Source: Diplolepis rosae
Lineage: Eukaryota; Arthropoda; Insecta; Hymenoptera; Diplolepididae
Assembly: GCA_030998225.1 (NCBI GenBank)
Contig: JAPYXD010000744.1
Coordinates: forward strand, 558,001-622,000
Length of the DNA stretch: 64,000 nucleotides
Direction of reading: 5' to 3'
A program made the translations under genes and the position numbers. Shown in pieces: positions 23,474-38,900 of the stretch; positions within the stretch are counted from its first letter, which is position 1, and every line of letters begins with the position of its first letter. The notes beneath the pieces are model-generated. The model made no database searches. It was not told where the DNA came from and saw only the letters and a program-made list of their open reading frames with translations.

Positions 23474-26400
23474 CGCGCCTAGCGATTTCAAGCCCCTAGC
23501 ACAACATAAATATAATTATCAATTGGTCGAATGATGTATTCAAATTTCCGCCTAGCGATACTAAGCGCCTAGTTTTGCACAAATGAAATGTTAATCGAAT
23601 GTGAATATAAATTCAAAATACGCGCCTAGCGATTTTAAACGTCTAGCACAACATAAATATAATTATCAATTGGTCGAACGACAAATTCAAATTCACGCCT
23701 AGCAATATTAAACGCCTAGTGTTGCACAATTTAAATGTAAATCGAATGTTAATATAAATTCAATATACGCGCCTAGCGATTTCAAACGCCTAGCACAACA
23801 TAAGTATAGTTATCAATTATTTGAACGACAAATTCAAATTCACGCCTAGCGATTTTAATCGCCTAGCGTTGCATAAATGAAATTTTATTCGATTGTGAAT
23901 ATAAATTCAATATAGGCGCCAAGCGAATGCAAACGCCTAGCTGAACATAAGTATAGTTATCAATTATTTGGTCGAGAAATTCAAATTCACGCCTAGCGAT
24001 ATTAAACGCCTAGCGTTGCACAAATAAAATGTCAGTCGAATCTGAATATAAATTCAAAATACGCGCCTAGCGATTTTAAACGTCTAGTACAACATAAATA
24101 TAATTATCAATTGGTCGACTGGTGTATTCAAATTCGCGCCTAGCGATACTAAGCGCCTAGTGTTGCACAAATGAAATGTTAATCGAATGTGAATATAAAT
24201 TCAAAATACGCGCCTAGCGATTTTAAACGTCTAGCACAACATAAGTATAGTTATCAATTATTTGAACGACAAATTCAAATTCATGCCTAGCGATACTAAA
24301 CGCCTAGCGTTGCACAAATAAAGTGTCAGTCGAATCTGAATATAAATTCATAATACGCGCCTAGCGATTTCAAACGCCTAGCAGAACATAAGTATACTTA
24401 CCAATTATTTGCACGAGAAATTCAAATTCACGCCTAGCGATATTAAACGCCTAGCGTTGCACAAGTAAAATGTTAATCGATTATGAATATAAATTCAATA
24501 TACGCGCCTAGCGATTTCAAACACCTAGCACAACATAAGTATAGTTATCAATTATTTGAACGACAAATTCAAATTCCCGCCTAGCGATATTAAACGCCTA
24601 GCGTTGCACAAATAAAATGTTAATCGATTATGAATATAAATTCAATATACGCGCCTAGCGATTTCAAACACCTAGCACAACATAAGTATAGTTATCAATT
24701 ATTTGAACGACAAATTCAATTTCGCGCCTAGCTATAGGAAACGCCTAGCGTTGCACAAATCAAATGTTAATTGAATGTGAATATAAATTCAATATACGCG
24801 CCTAGCGATTTCAAACACCTAGCACAACATAAGTATAGTTATCAATTATTTGAACGACAAATTCAAATTCGCGTCTAGCGATACTAAGCGCCTAATGTTG
24901 CACAAATGAAATGTTAATCGAATGTGAATATAAATTCAAAATATGCGCATAGCGATTTTAAACGTCTAGCACAACATAAGTATAGTTATCAATTATTAGA
25001 ACGACTAATTCAAATTCACGCCTAGCGATATTAAACGCCTAGCGTTGCAGAAATGAAATTTTATTCGATTATGAATATAAATTCAATATACGCGCCTAGC
25101 GAATGCAAACGCCTAGCTGAACATAAGTATAGTTATCAATTATTTGGTCGAGAAATTCAAATTCACGCCTAGCGATATTAAACGCCTAGCGTTGCACAAA
25201 TAAAATGTTAATCGATTATGAATATAAATTCAATATACGCGCCTAGCGATTTCCAACACCTAGCACAACATAAGTATAATTACCAATTATTTGAACGACA
25301 AATTCAAATTCACGCCTAGCGATATTAAACGCCTAGCGTTGCACAAATAGAATGTCAGTCGAATCTGAATATAAATTCAAAATACGCGCCTAGCGATTTC
25401 AAACGCCTAGCACAACATAAATATAATTATCAATTGGTCGACTGATGTATTCAAATTCATGCCTAGCGATACTAAACGCCTAGCGTTGCACAAATAAAAT
25501 GTTTGTCGAATCTGAATATAAATTCAAAATACGCGCCTAGCGATTTCAAACTCATAGCACAACATAAGTATAATTACCAATTATTTAGACGAGAAATTCA
25601 AATTCACGCCTAGCGATACTAAACGCCCAGCGTTGCACAAATGAAATGTTAATCGATTGTGAATATAAATTCAAAATACGCGCCTAGCGAATTCAAACGC
25701 CTAGCAAAACATAAGTATAATTATTAATTATTTGGACGAGAAATTCAAATTCACGCCTAGCGATACTAAACGCCTAGTGTTGCACAAATGAAATGTTAAT
25801 CGATTGTGAATATGAATTCTATATACGCTCCTAGCGATTTCTAACGCCTAGCACAACATAAGTATAGTTACCAATTATTTGGTCGAAAAATTCAAATTCA
25901 CGCCTAGCGATACTAAACGCCTAGCGTTGCACAAATAAAATGTAAATCGAATGTTAATATAAATTCAAAATACGCGCCTAGCGATTGCAAACGCCTAGCA
26001 TAACATAAGTATAATTACCAATTATTTTTACGAGAAATTCAAATTCACGCCTAGCGATACTAAACGCCTAGCGTTGCACAAATGAAATGTTAATCGATTG
26101 TGAATATGAATTCAATATACGCGCCTAGCGAATGCAAACGCCTAGCAGAACATGAGTATAATTACCAATTATTTGAACGATAAATTCAAATTCACGCCTA
26201 CCGATATTAAACGCCTAGCGTTGCACAAATAGAATGTCAGTCGAATCTGAATATAAATTCAAAATACGCGCCTAGCGATTTCAAACGCCTAGCACAACAT
26301 AAATATAATTATCAATTGGTCGACTGATGTATTCAAATTCATGCCTAGCGATACTAAACGCCTAGCGTTGCACAAATAAAATGTCAGTCGAATCTGAATA

Positions 26401-27439
26401 TAAATTCAAAATACGCGCCTAGCGATTTCAAACTCATAGCACAACATATGTATAATTACCAATTAATTCAAGAAATTCAAATTCACGCCTAGCGATATTA
26501 AACGCCTAGCGTTGCAGAAATGAAATTTTATTCGATTGTGAATATAAATTCAATATACGCGCCTAGCGAATGCAAACGCCTAGCTGAACATAAGTATAGT
26601 TATCAATTATTTGAACGACAAATTCAAATTCACGCCTAGCTATACTAAACGCCTAGCGTTGCACAAATTAAATGTTAATCGAATGTGAATATAAATTCAT
26701 AATTCGCGCCTAGCGATTTCAAACGCCTAGCATAGGATAAGTATAATTACCAATTATTTGGTCGAAAAATTCAAATTCACGCCTAGCGATACTAAACGCC
26801 TAGCGTTGCACAACTCAAATGTTTATTGATTGTGAATATAAATTCAAAATACGCGCCTAGCGATTTCAAACGCCTAGCACAACATAAGTATAATTACCAA
26901 TTATTTGAACGACAAATTCAAATTCACGCCTAGCGATATTAAACGCCTAGCGTTGCACAAATGAAATGTTACTTGAATGTGAATATAAATTCAAAATACG
27001 CGCATAGCGATTTCAAACGCCTAGCATAACATAAGTATAATTACCAATTATTTGGACGAGAAATTCAAATTCACGCCTAGCGATACTAAACGCCTAGCGT
27101 TGCACAAATGAAATGTTAATCGATTGTGAAAATAAATTCAATATACGCGCCTAGCGAATGCAAACGCCTAGCAGAACATGAGTATAGTTATCAATTATTT
27201 GGTCGACAAATTGAAATTCACGCCTAGCGATATTAAACGCCTAGCGTTGCACAAATAAAATGTTAATCGATTATGAATATAAATTCAATATACGCGCATA
27301 GCGATTTCAAACAACTAGCACAACATAAGTATAATTACCAATTATTTGGTCGACAAATTCAAATTCACGCCTAGCGATACTAAACGCCTAGCGTTGCACA
27401 AATGAAATGTTAATCGATTGTGAATATAAATTCATAATA

Positions 27440-27586
27440 CGCGCCTAGCGATTTCAAACGCCTAGCACAACGTAAGTATAATTATCACTTGGTCGGATGG
27501 TGAATTCAAATTCACGCCTAGCGATTTTGAACGCCTAGCGTTGCACAAAGTAAATGTTAATCGAATGTGAATATAAATTCAAAATA
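27440..27586 (+). repeat. GGTCGGATGGTG monomer subclass (example)
   Basis: A distinct subclass with CGTAAGTATAATTATCAC, TTGGTCGGATGGTGAATTC and GATTTTGAACGCC, 147 bp long. Four copies were seen: 27440-27586, 56383-56529, 62806-62952 and 63394-63540. Three lie in the right-hand 8 kb of the window, so the subclass marks the right-hand domain. The first two are partners in the 28.94-kb duplication. Confidence 0.85.
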
Positions 27587-27733
27587 CGCGCCTAGCGATT
27601 TCAAACGCCTAGCATAGCATGAGTATAGTTATCAATTATTTGGTCGACAAATTGAAATTCACGCCTAGCGATATTAAACGCCTAGCGTTACACAAATAAA
27701 ATGTTAATCGATTATGAATATAAATTCAAAATA

Positions 27734-29643
27734 CGCGCATAGCGATTTCGAACGCCTAGCACAACATAAGTATAGTTATCAATTATTTGGTCGAAAAATT
27801 CAAATTCACGCCTAGCGATACTAAACGCCTAGCGTTGCACAAATAAAATGTCAGTCGAATCTGAATATATATCCAAAATACGCGCCTAGCGATTTCAAGC
27901 GCCTACACAACATAAATATAATTATCAATTGGTCGAATGATGTATTCAAATTTCCGCCTAGCGATACTAAGCGCCTAGTTTTGCACAAATGAAATGTTAA
28001 TCGAATGTGAATATAAATTCAAAATACGCGCCTAGCGATTTTAAACGTCTAGCACAACATAAATATAATTATCAATTGGTCGAACGACAAATTCAAATTC
28101 ACGCGTAGCAATATTAAACGCCTAGTGTTGCACAATTTAAATGTAAATCGAATGTTAATATAAATTCAATATACGCGCCTAGCGATTTCAAACGCCTAGC
28201 ACAACATAAGTATAGTTATCAATTATTTGAACGACAAATTCAAATTCACGCCTAGCGATTTTAATCGCCTAGCGTTGCATAAATGAAATTTTATTCGATT
28301 GTGAATATAAATTCAATATAGGCGCCAAGCGAATGCAAACGCCTAGCAGAACATAAGTATAGTTATCAATTATTTGGTCAAAAAATTCAAATTCACGCCT
28401 AGCGATACTAAACGCCTAGCGTTGCACAAATAAAATGTCAGTCGAATCTGAATATAAATTCAAAATACGCGCCTAGCGATTTCAAACGCCTAGCACAACA
28501 TATATATAATTATCAATTGGTCGAATGATGTATTCAAATTCGCGCCTAGCGATACTAAGCGCCTAGTGTTGCACAAATGAAATGTTAATCGAATGTGAAT
28601 ATAAATTCAAAATACGCACCTAGCGATTTCAAACGCCTAGCACAACATAAGTATATTTATCAATTATTTGAACGACAAATTCAAATTCACGCCTAGCGAT
28701 TTTAATCGCGTAGCGTTGCACAAATAAAATGTCAGTCGAATCTGAATATAAATTCATAATACGCGCCTAGCGATTTCAAACGCCTAGCATAGCATAAGTA
28801 TAATTACCAATTATTTGGACGAGAAATTCAAATGCACGCCTAGCGATACTAAACGCCTAGCGTTGCACAACTGAAATGTTAATCGATTATGAATATAAAT
28901 TCAATATACGCGCCTAGCGATTTCAAACACCTAGCACAACATAAGTATAATTACCAATTATTTGGTCGACAAATTCAAATTCACGCCTACCGATATTAAA
29001 CGCCTAGCGTTGCACAAATAGAATGTCAGTCGAATCTGAATATAAATTCAAAATACGCGCCTAGCGATTTCAAACGCCTAGCACAACATAAATATAATTA
29101 TCAATTGGTCGACTGATGTATTCAAATTCGCGCCTAGTGATACTAAGCGCCTAGTGTTGCACAAATGAAATGTTAATCGAATGTGAATATAAATTCAAAA
29201 TACGCGCCTAGCGATTTTAAACGTCTAGCACAACATAAGTATAGTTATCAATTATTTGAACGACAAATTCAAATTCATGCCTAGCGATACGAAACGCCTA
29301 GCGTTGCACAAATCAAATGTTAGTCGAATCTGAATATAAATTCAAAATACGCGCCTAGCGATTTCAAACGCCTAGCACAACATAAGTATAATTACCAATT
29401 ATTTGAACGACAAATTCAAATTCACGCCTAGCGATACTAAACGCCCAGCGTTGCACAAATGAAATGTAAATCGATTGTGAATATAAATTCAAAATACGCG
29501 CCTAGCGATTTCGAACGCCTAGCACAACATAAGTATAGTTATCAATTATTTGGTCGAAAAATTCAAATTCACGCCTAGCGATACTAAACGCCTAGCGTTG
29601 CACAAATAAAATGTTAATCGATTATGAATATAAATTCAATATA
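27734..29643 (+). repeat. 1,910-bp 13-mer HOR, copy 1
   Basis: Thirteen monomers repeated directly downstream. Anchors and spacing: CCTACACAAC 27904/29816, GGCGCC 28321/30231, GCACAACTG 28868/30778, CTACCGATATT 28988/30898, GATACGAAACG 29286/31196, all 1,910-1,912 bp apart. 13 x 147 is 1,911. Copy 1 has TATATATAATTATC and GATTTTAATCGCGTAGCG where copy 2 differs, so the copies are not identical. Confidence 0.85.
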
Positions 29644-31520
29644 CGCGCCTAGCGATTTCGAACGCCTAGCACAACATAAGTATAGTTATCAATTATTTGG
29701 TCGAAAAATTCAAATTCACGCCTAGCGATACTAAACGCCTAGCGTTGCACAAATAAAATGTCAGTCGAATCTGAATTTAAATTCAAAATACGCGCCTAGC
29801 GATTTCAAGCGCCTACACAACATAAATATAATTATCAATTGGTCGAATGATGTATTCAAATTTCCGCCTAGCGATACTAAGCGCCTAGTTTTGCACAAAT
29901 GAAATGTTAATCGAATGTGAATATAAATTCAAAATACGCGCCTAGCGATTTTAAACGTCTAGCACAACATAAATATAATTATCAATTGGTCGAACGACAA
30001 ATTCAAATTCACGCCTAGCAATATTAAACGCCTAGTGTTGCACAATTTAAATGTAAATCGAATGTTAATATAAATTCAATATACGCGCCTAGCGATTTCA
30101 AACGCCTAGCACAACATAAGTATAGTTATCAATTATTTGAACGACAAATTCAAATTCACGCCTAGCGATTTTAATCGCCTAGCGTTGCATAAATGAAATT
30201 TTATTCGATTGTGAATATAAATTCAATATAGGCGCCAAGCGAATGCAAACGCCTAGCAGAACATAAGTATAGTTATCAATTATTTGGTCAAAAAATTCAA
30301 ATTCACGCCTAGCGATATTAAACGCCTAGCGTTGCACAAATAAAATGTCAGTCGAATCTGAATATAAATTCAAAATACGCGCCTAGCGATTTCAAACGCC
30401 TAGCACAACATAAATATAATTATCAATTGGTCGACTGATGTATTCAAATTCGCGCCTAGTGATACTAAGCGCCTAGTGTTGCACAAATGAAATGTTAATC
30501 GAATGTGAATATAAATTCAAAATACGCGCCTAGCGATTTTAAACGTCTAGCACAACATAAGTATAGTTATCAATTATTTGAACGACAAATTCAAATTCAG
30601 GCCTAGCGATACTAAACGCCTAGCGTTGCACAAATAAAATGTCAGTCGAATCTGAATATAAATTCATAATACGCGCCTAGCGATTTCAAACGCCTAGCAT
30701 AGCATAAGTATAATTACCAATTATTTGGACGAGAAATTCAAATTCAAGCCTAGCGATACTAAACGCCTAGCGTTGCACAACTGAAATGTTAATCGATTAT
30801 GAATATAAATTCAATATACGCGCCTAGCGATTTCCAACACCTAGCACAACATAAGTATAATTACCAATTATTTGGTCGACAAATTCAAATTCACGCCTAC
30901 CGATATTAAACGCCTAGCGTTGCACAAATAGAATGTCAGTCGAATCTGAATATAAATTCAAGATACGCGCCTAGCGATTTCAAACGCCTAGCACAACATA
31001 AATATAGTGATCAAGTGGTCGAATGATGTATTCAAATTCGCGCCTAGCGATACTAAGCGCCTAGTGTTGCACAAATGAAATGTTAATCGAATGTGAATAT
31101 AAATTCAAAATACGCGCCTAGCGATTTTAAACGTCTAGCACAACATAAGTATAGTTATCAATTATTTGAACGACAAATTCAAATTCATGCCTAGCGATAC
31201 GAAACGCCTAGCGTTGCACAAATCAAATGTTAGTCGAATCTGAATATAAATTCAAAATACGCGCCTAGCGATTTCAAACGCCTAGCACAACATAAGTATA
31301 ATTACCAATTATTTGAACGACAAATTCAAATTCACGCCTAGCGATACTAAACGCCCAGCGTTGCACAAATGAAATGTAAATCGATTGTGAATATAAATTC
31401 AAAATACGCGCCTAGCGATTTCGAACGCCTAGCACAACATAAGTATAGTTATCAATTATTTGGTCGAAAAATTCAAATTCACGCCTAGCGATACTAAACG
31501 CCTAGCGTTGCACAAATAAA
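29644..31520 (+). repeat. 1,910-bp 13-mer HOR, copy 2
   Basis: The second copy of the 13-mer, collinear with copy 1 until about 31.52 kb, where GTCAGTCGAATCTG with ATTTATATCC replaces GTTAATCGATTATG. Its second half (from about 30.34 kb) also begins the 10.72-kb superrepeat, and 30.54-31.92 kb recurs at 57.58-58.96 kb (offset 27,035). One stretch therefore belongs to three different duplications. Confidence 0.82.
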
Positions 31521-33755
31521 ATGTCAGTCGAATCTGAATTTATATCCAAAATACGCGCCTAGCGATTTCAAGCCCCTAGCACAACATAAAGATAATTATC
31601 AATTGGTCGAATGATGTATTCAAATTCGCGCCTAGCGATACTAAGCGCCTAGTTTTGCACAAATGAAATGTTAATCGAATGTGAATATAAATTCAAAATA
31701 CGCGCCTAGCGATTTTAAACGTCTAGCACAACATAAATATAATTATCAATTGGTCGAACGACAAATTCAAATTCACGCGTAGCAATATTAAACGCCTAGT
31801 GTTGCACAATTTAAATGTAAATCGAATGTTAATATAAATTCAATATACGCGCCTAGCGATTTCAAACGCCTAGCACAACATAAGTATAGTTATCAATTAT
31901 TTGATCGACCAATTCAAATTCACGCCTAGCGATTATAATCGCCTAGTGTTGCACAAATGAAATGTTAAACGATTGTGAATATAAATTCAATATACGCGCC
32001 TAGCGAATGCAAACGCCTAGCTGAACATAAGTATAGTTATCAATTATTTGGTCGAGAAATTCAAATTCACGCCTAGCGATATTAAACGCCTAGCGTTGCA
32101 CAAATAAAATGTAAGTCGAATCTGAATATAAATTCAAAATACGCGCCTAGCGATTTCAAGCGCCTAGCACAACATAAATATAATTATCAATTGGTCGAAT
32201 GATGTATTCAAATTCGCGCCTAGCGATACTAAGCGCCTAGTGTTGCACAAATGAAATGTTAATCGAATGTGAATATAAATTCAAAATACGCGCCTAGCGA
32301 TTTTGAACGTCTAGCACAACATAAGTATAGTTATCAATTATTTGAACGACAAATTCATATTCATGCCTAGCGATACTAAACGCCTAGCGTTGCACAAATA
32401 AAATGTCAGTCGAATCTGAATATAAATTCATAATACGCGCCTAGCGATTTCAAACGCCTAGCATAGCATAAGTATAATTACCAATTATTTGGACGAGAAA
32501 TTCAAATTCACGCCTAGCGATATTAAACGCCTAGCGTTGCACAAGTAAAATGTTAATCGATTATGAATATAAATTCAATATACGCGCCTAGCGATTTCAA
32601 ACACCTAGCACAACATAAGTATAGTTATCAATTATTTGAACGACAAATTCAAATTCACGCCTAGCTATACTAAACGCCTAGCGTTGCACAAATCAAATGT
32701 TAATTGAATGTGAATATAAATTCAAAATACGCGCCTAGCGATTTCAAACGCCTAGCACAACATATGTATAATTACCAATTGGTCGAATGATGTATTCAAT
32801 TTCGCGCCTAGCTATAGGAAACGCCTAGCGTTGCACAAATAAAATGTCAGTCGAATCTGAATATAAATTCAAAATACGCGCCTAGCGATTTCAAACTCAT
32901 AGCACAACATAAGTATAATTACCAATTATTTAGACGAGAAATTCAAATTCACGCCTAGCGATATTAAACGCCTAACGTTGCAGAAATGAAATTTTATTCG
33001 ATTGTGAATATAAATTCAATATACGCGCATAGCGAATGCAAACGCCTAGCTGAACATAAGTATAGTTATCAATTATTTGGTCGAGAAATTCAAATTCACG
33101 CCTAGCGATATTAAACGCCTAGCGTTGCACAAATAAAATGTTAATCGAATGTGAATATAAATTCATAATACGCGCATAGCGATTTCAAACGCCTAGCATA
33201 ACATAAGTATAATTACCAATTATTTGGACGAGAAATTCAAATTCACGCCTAGCGATACTAAACGCCTAGCGTTGCACAAATGAAATGTTAATCGATTGTG
33301 AATATGAATTCAATATACGCGCCTAGCGAATGCAAACGCCTAGCACAACATAAGTATAATTACCAATTATTTGAACGACAAATTCAAATTCACGCCTAGC
33401 GATACTAAACGCCTAGCGTTGCACAAATGAAATGTTAATCGAATGTGAATATAAATTCATAATACGCGCATAGCGATTTCAAACGCCTAGCATAACATAA
33501 GTATAATTACCAATTATTTGGAGGAGAAATTCAAATTCACGCCTAGCGATACTAAACGCCTAGCGTTGCACAAATGAAATGTTAATCGATTGTGAATATG
33601 AATTCAATATACGCGCCTAGCGAATGCAAACGCCTAGCAGAACATGAGTATAATTACCAATTATTTGAACGATAAATTCAAATTCACGCCTAGCGATATT
33701 AAACGCCTAGCGTTGCACAAATAAAATGTCAGTCGAATCTGAATATAAATTCAAA

Positions 33756-35923
33756 ATACGCGCCTAGCGATTTCAAACGCCTAGCACAACATAAGTATAA
33801 TTACCAATTATTTGAACGACAAATTCAAATTCACGCCTAGCGATACTAAACGCCCAGCGTTGCACAAATGAAATGTTAATCGATTGTGAATATAAATTCA
33901 AAATACGCGCCTAGCGATTTCAAGCGCCTAGCACAACATAAATATAATTATCAATTGGTCGAATTATGTATTCAAATTCGCGCCTAGCGATACTAAGCGC
34001 CTAGTGTTGCACAAATGAAACTTTATTCGATTGTGAATATAAATTCAATATAGGCGCCTAGCGAATGCAAACGCCTAGCAGAACATAAGTATAGTTATCA
34101 ATTATTTGGTCGAAAAATTCAAATTCACGCCTAGCGATACTAAACGCCTAGCGTTGCACAAATAAAATGTCAGTCGAATCTGAATATAAATTCAAAATAC
34201 GCGCCTAGCGATTTCAAACGCCTAGCACAACATAAATATAATTATCAATTGGTCGAATGATGTATTCAAATTCGCGCCTAGCTATACTAAACGCCTAGCG
34301 TTGCACAAATCAAATGTTAATTGAATGTGAATATAAATTCAAAATACGCGCCTAGCGATTTTAAACGTCTAGCACAACATAAGTATAGTTATCGATTATT
34401 TGAACGACAAATTCAAATTCATGCCTAGCGATATTAAACGCCTAGCGTTGCACAAATCAATTGTTAGTCGAATCTGAATATAAAATCAAAATACGCGCCT
34501 AGCGATTTCAAACGCCTAGCACAACATAAGTATAATTACCAATTATTTGAACGACGAATTCAAATTCAAGCCTAGCAATATTAAACGCCTAGTGTTGCAC
34601 AATTTAAATGTAAATCGAATGTTAATATAAATTCAATATACGCGCCTAGCGATTTCAAACGCCTAGCACAACATAAGTATAGTTATCAATTATTTGAACG
34701 ACAAATTCAAATTCACGCCTAGCGATTTTAATCGCCTAGCGTTGCATAAATGAAATTTTATTCGATTGTGAATATAAATTCAATATAGGCGCCAAGCGAA
34801 TGCAAACGCCTAGCAGAACATAAGTATAGTTATCAATTATTTGGTAAAAAAATTCAAATTCACGCCTAGCGATACTAAACGCCTAGCGTTGCACAAATAA
34901 AATGTCAGTCGAATCTGAATATAAATTCAAAATACGCGCCTAGCGATTTCAAACGCCTAGCACAACATATATATAATTATCAATTGGTCGAATGATGTAT
35001 TCAAATTCGCGCCTAGCGATACTAAGCGCCTAGTGTTGCACAAATGAAATGTTAATCGAATGTGAATATAAATTCAAAATACGCGCCTAGCGATTTTAAA
35101 CGTCTAGCACAACATAAATATAATTATCAATTGGTCGAACGACAAATTCAAATTCACGCCTAGCAATATTAAACGCCTAGCGTTGCAGAAATGAAATTTT
35201 ATTCGATTGTGAATATAAATTCAATATAAGCGCCTAGCGAATGCAAACGCCTAGCTGAACATAAGTATAGTTATCAATTATTTGGTCGAGAAATTCAAAT
35301 TCACGCATAGCCATATGAAACGCCTAGCGTTGCACAAATCAAATGTTAATTGAATGTGAATATTAATTCATAATACGCGCCTAGCGATTTCAAACGCCTA
35401 GCACAACAAGAGTATAGTTATCAATTATTTGGACCTGAAATTCAAATTCACCCCTAGCGATATTAAACGCCTAGCGTTGCACGAATAACATTTTAATCGA
35501 TTGTGAATATAAATTCAATATACGCGCCAAGCGAATGCAAACGCCTAGCAGAACATAAGTATAGTTATCAATTATTTGGTCAAAAAATTCAAATTCACGC
35601 CTAGCGATACTAAACGCCTAGCGTTGCACAAATAAAATGTCAGTCGAATCTGAATATAAATTCAAAATACGCGCCTAGCGATTTCAAACGCCTAGCACAA
35701 CATATATATAATTATCAATTGGTCGAATGATGTATTCAAATTCGCGCCTAGCGATACTAAGCGCCTAGTGTTGCACAAATGAAATGTTAATCGAATGTGA
35801 ATATAAATTCAAAATACGCGCCTAGCGATTTCAAACGTCTAGCACAACATAAGTATAGTTATCAATTATTTGAACGACAAATTCAAATTCATGCCTAGCG
35901 ATTCTAAACGCCTAGCGTTGCAC
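33756..35923 (+). repeat. Superrepeat segment D, copy 2
   Basis: Partner of 6293-8460 at offset 27,463 and part of superrepeat B. The third GGCGCC site of copy 1 is CGCGCC here (35523). The monomer at 34788 has GGTAAAAAAATTC, whereas the equivalent in the next superrepeat copy (45511) has GGTCAAAAAATTC and the variant appears 735 bp later (46301). The variant has moved between neighbouring monomers of the same subclass. Confidence 0.82.
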
Positions 35924-38900
35924 AAATCAAATGTTAGTCGAATCTGAATATAAATTCAAAATACGCGCCTAGCGATTTCAAACTCATAGCACAACATAAG
36001 TATAATTACCAATTATTTAGACGAGAAATTCAAATTCACGCCTAGCGATATTAAACGCCTAGCGTTGCAGAAATGAAATTTTATTCGATTGTGAATATAA
36101 ATTCAATATACGCGCCTAGCGAATGCAAACGCCTAGCTGAACATAAGTATAGTTATCAATTATTTGGTCGAGAAATTCAAATTCACGCATAGCCATATTA
36201 AACGCCTAGCGTTGCACAAATAAAATGTTAATCGATTATGAATATAAATTCAATATACGCGCCTAGCGATTTCAAACACCTAGCACAACATAAGTATAGT
36301 TATCAATTATTTGAACGACAAATTCAAATTCACGCCTAGCTATACTAAACGCCTAGCGTTGCACAAATCAAATGTTAATTGAATGTGAATATAAATTCAA
36401 AATACGCGCCTAGCGATTTCAAACGCCTAGCACAACAAGAGTATAGTTATCAATTATTTGGACCAGAAATTCAAATTAACCCCTAGCGATATTAAACGCC
36501 TAGCGTTGCACGAATAAAATTTTAATCGATTGTGAATATAAATTCAAATTCACGCCTAGCGATTTTAATCGCCTAGCGCTGCACAAATGAAATTTTATTC
36601 GATTGTGAATATAAATTCAATATAGGCGCCTAGCGAATGCAAACGCCTAGCAGAACATAAGTATAGTTATCAATTATTTGGTCGAAAAATTCAAATTCAC
36701 GCCTAGCGATACTAAACGCCTAGCGTTGCAACAATAAAATGTCAGTCGAATCTGAATATAAATTCAAAATACGCCCCTAGCGATTTCAAGCGCCTAGCAC
36801 AACATAAATATAATTATCAATTGGTCGAATGATGTATTCAAATTCGCGCCTAGCGATACTAAGCGCCTAGTGTTGCACAAATGAAATGTTAATCAAATGT
36901 GAATATAAATTCAAAATACGCGCCTAGCGATTTTAAACGTCTAGCACAACATAAATATAATTATCAATTGGTCGAACGACAAATTCAAATTCAAGCCTAG
37001 CAATATTAAACGCCTAGTGTTGCACAATTTAAATGTAAATCGAATGTTAATATAAATTCAATATACGCGCCTAGCGATTTCAAACGCCTAGCACAACATA
37101 AGTATAGTTATCAATTATTTGAACGACAAATTCAAATTCACGCCTAGCGATTTTAATCGTCTAGCGTTGCACAAATGAAATTTTATTCGATTGTGAATAT
37201 AAATTCAATATACGCGCCTAGCGATTTCAAACGCCTAGCACAACATAAGTATAGTTATCAATTATTTGAACGACAAATTCAAATTCACGCCTAGCGATAC
37301 TAAACGCCTAGCGTTGCACAAATAAAATGTCAGTCGAATCTGAATATAAATTCAAAATACGCGCCTAGCGATTTCAAACGCCTAGCACAACATAAGTATA
37401 ATTACCAATTATTTGAACGACAAATTCAACTTCACGCCTACCGATACTAAACGCCCATCGTTGCACAAATCAAATGTTAGTCCAATCTGAATATAAATTC
37501 AAAATACGCGCCTAGCGATTTCAAACGCCTAGCACAACATAAGTATAATTACCAATTATTTGAACGACAAATTCAAATTCACGCCTAGCGATACTAAACG
37601 CCCAGCGTTGCACAAATGAAATGTTACTTGAATGTGAATATAAATTCAAAATACGCACCTAGCGATTTCAAACGCCTAGCACAACATAAGTATAATTATC
37701 AATTGGTCGAATGATGTATTCAAATTCGCGTCTAGCGATACTAAGCGCCTAGTGTTGCACAAATGAAATGTTAATCGAATGTGAATATAAATTCAAAATA
37801 CGCGCCTAGCGATTTCGAACGCCTAGCACAACATAAGTATAGTTATCAATTATTTGAACGACAAATTCAAATTCACGCCTAGCGATACTAAACGCCTAGC
37901 GTTGCACAAATCAAATTGAATGTGAATATAAATTCAAAATACGCGCCTGGCGATTTCAAACGCCTAGCACAACAAGAGTATAGTTATCAATTACTTGGAC
38001 CTGATATTCAAATTCACACCTAGCGATATTAAACGCCCAGCGTTGCACGAATAAAATTTTAATCGATTGTGAATATAAATTCAAATTCACGCATAGCGAT
38101 TTTAATCGCCTAGCGCTGCACAAATGAAATTTTATTCGATTGTGAATATAAATTCAAAATACGCGCCTAGCGATTTTAAACGTCTAGCACAACATAAGTA
38201 TAGTTATCAATTATTTGAACGACAAATTCAAATTCATGCCTAGCGATACGAAACGCCTAGCGTTGCACAAATCAAATGTTAGTCGATTCTGAATATAAGT
38301 TCGAAATACGCGCCTAGCGATTTCAAACGCCTAGCACAACATAAGTATAATTACCAATTATTTGAACGACAAATTCAAATTCACTCCTAGCGATAATAAA
38401 CGCCTAGCGTTGCACAAATTAAATGTAATTCGAATGTGAATATAAATTCAAAATACGCGCCTAGCGATTTCGAACGCCTAGCACAACATAAGTATAGTTA
38501 TCAATTATTTGGTCGAAAAATTCAAATTCACGCCTAGCGATATTAAACGCCCAGCGTTGCACAACTGAAATGTTAATCGATTGTGAATATAAATTCAAAA
38601 TACGCGCCTAGCGATTTTAAACGTCTAGCACAACATAAATATAATTATCAATTGGTCGAACGACAAATTCAAATTCACGCGTAGCAATATTAAACGCCTA
38701 GTGTTGCACAATTTAAATGTAAATCGAATGTTAATATAAATTCAATATACGCGCCTAGCGATTTCAAACGCCTAGCACAACATAAGTATAGTTATCAATT
38801 ATTTGAACGACAAATTCAAATTCACGCCTAGCGATTTTAATCGCCTAGCGTTGCATAAATGAAATTTTATTCGATTGTGAATATAAATTCAATATAGGCG

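Larger units (their letters stand above)
20389..28370 (+). repeat. Superrepeat segment C, copy 1 (about 8 kb)
   Basis: This 8-kb stretch corresponds to 49,332-57,315 at an almost constant offset of 28,940-28,945. Anchors are GGCGCC 20682/49626, 21637/50581, 22004/50948 and 28321/57266; GACTTTAATCG 22527/51471; CTACCGATATT 22818/51762; CCTAATGTTTTCG 23331/52275; GTCTAGTACAAC 24088/53031; GAATATGAATTC 26102/55042; GGTCGGATGGTG 27487/56427; CCTACACAAC 27904/56849. Such collinearity over about 54 monomers is best explained by a single duplication. GGCGCC at 23915 is CGCGCC in the partner. Confidence 0.87.
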
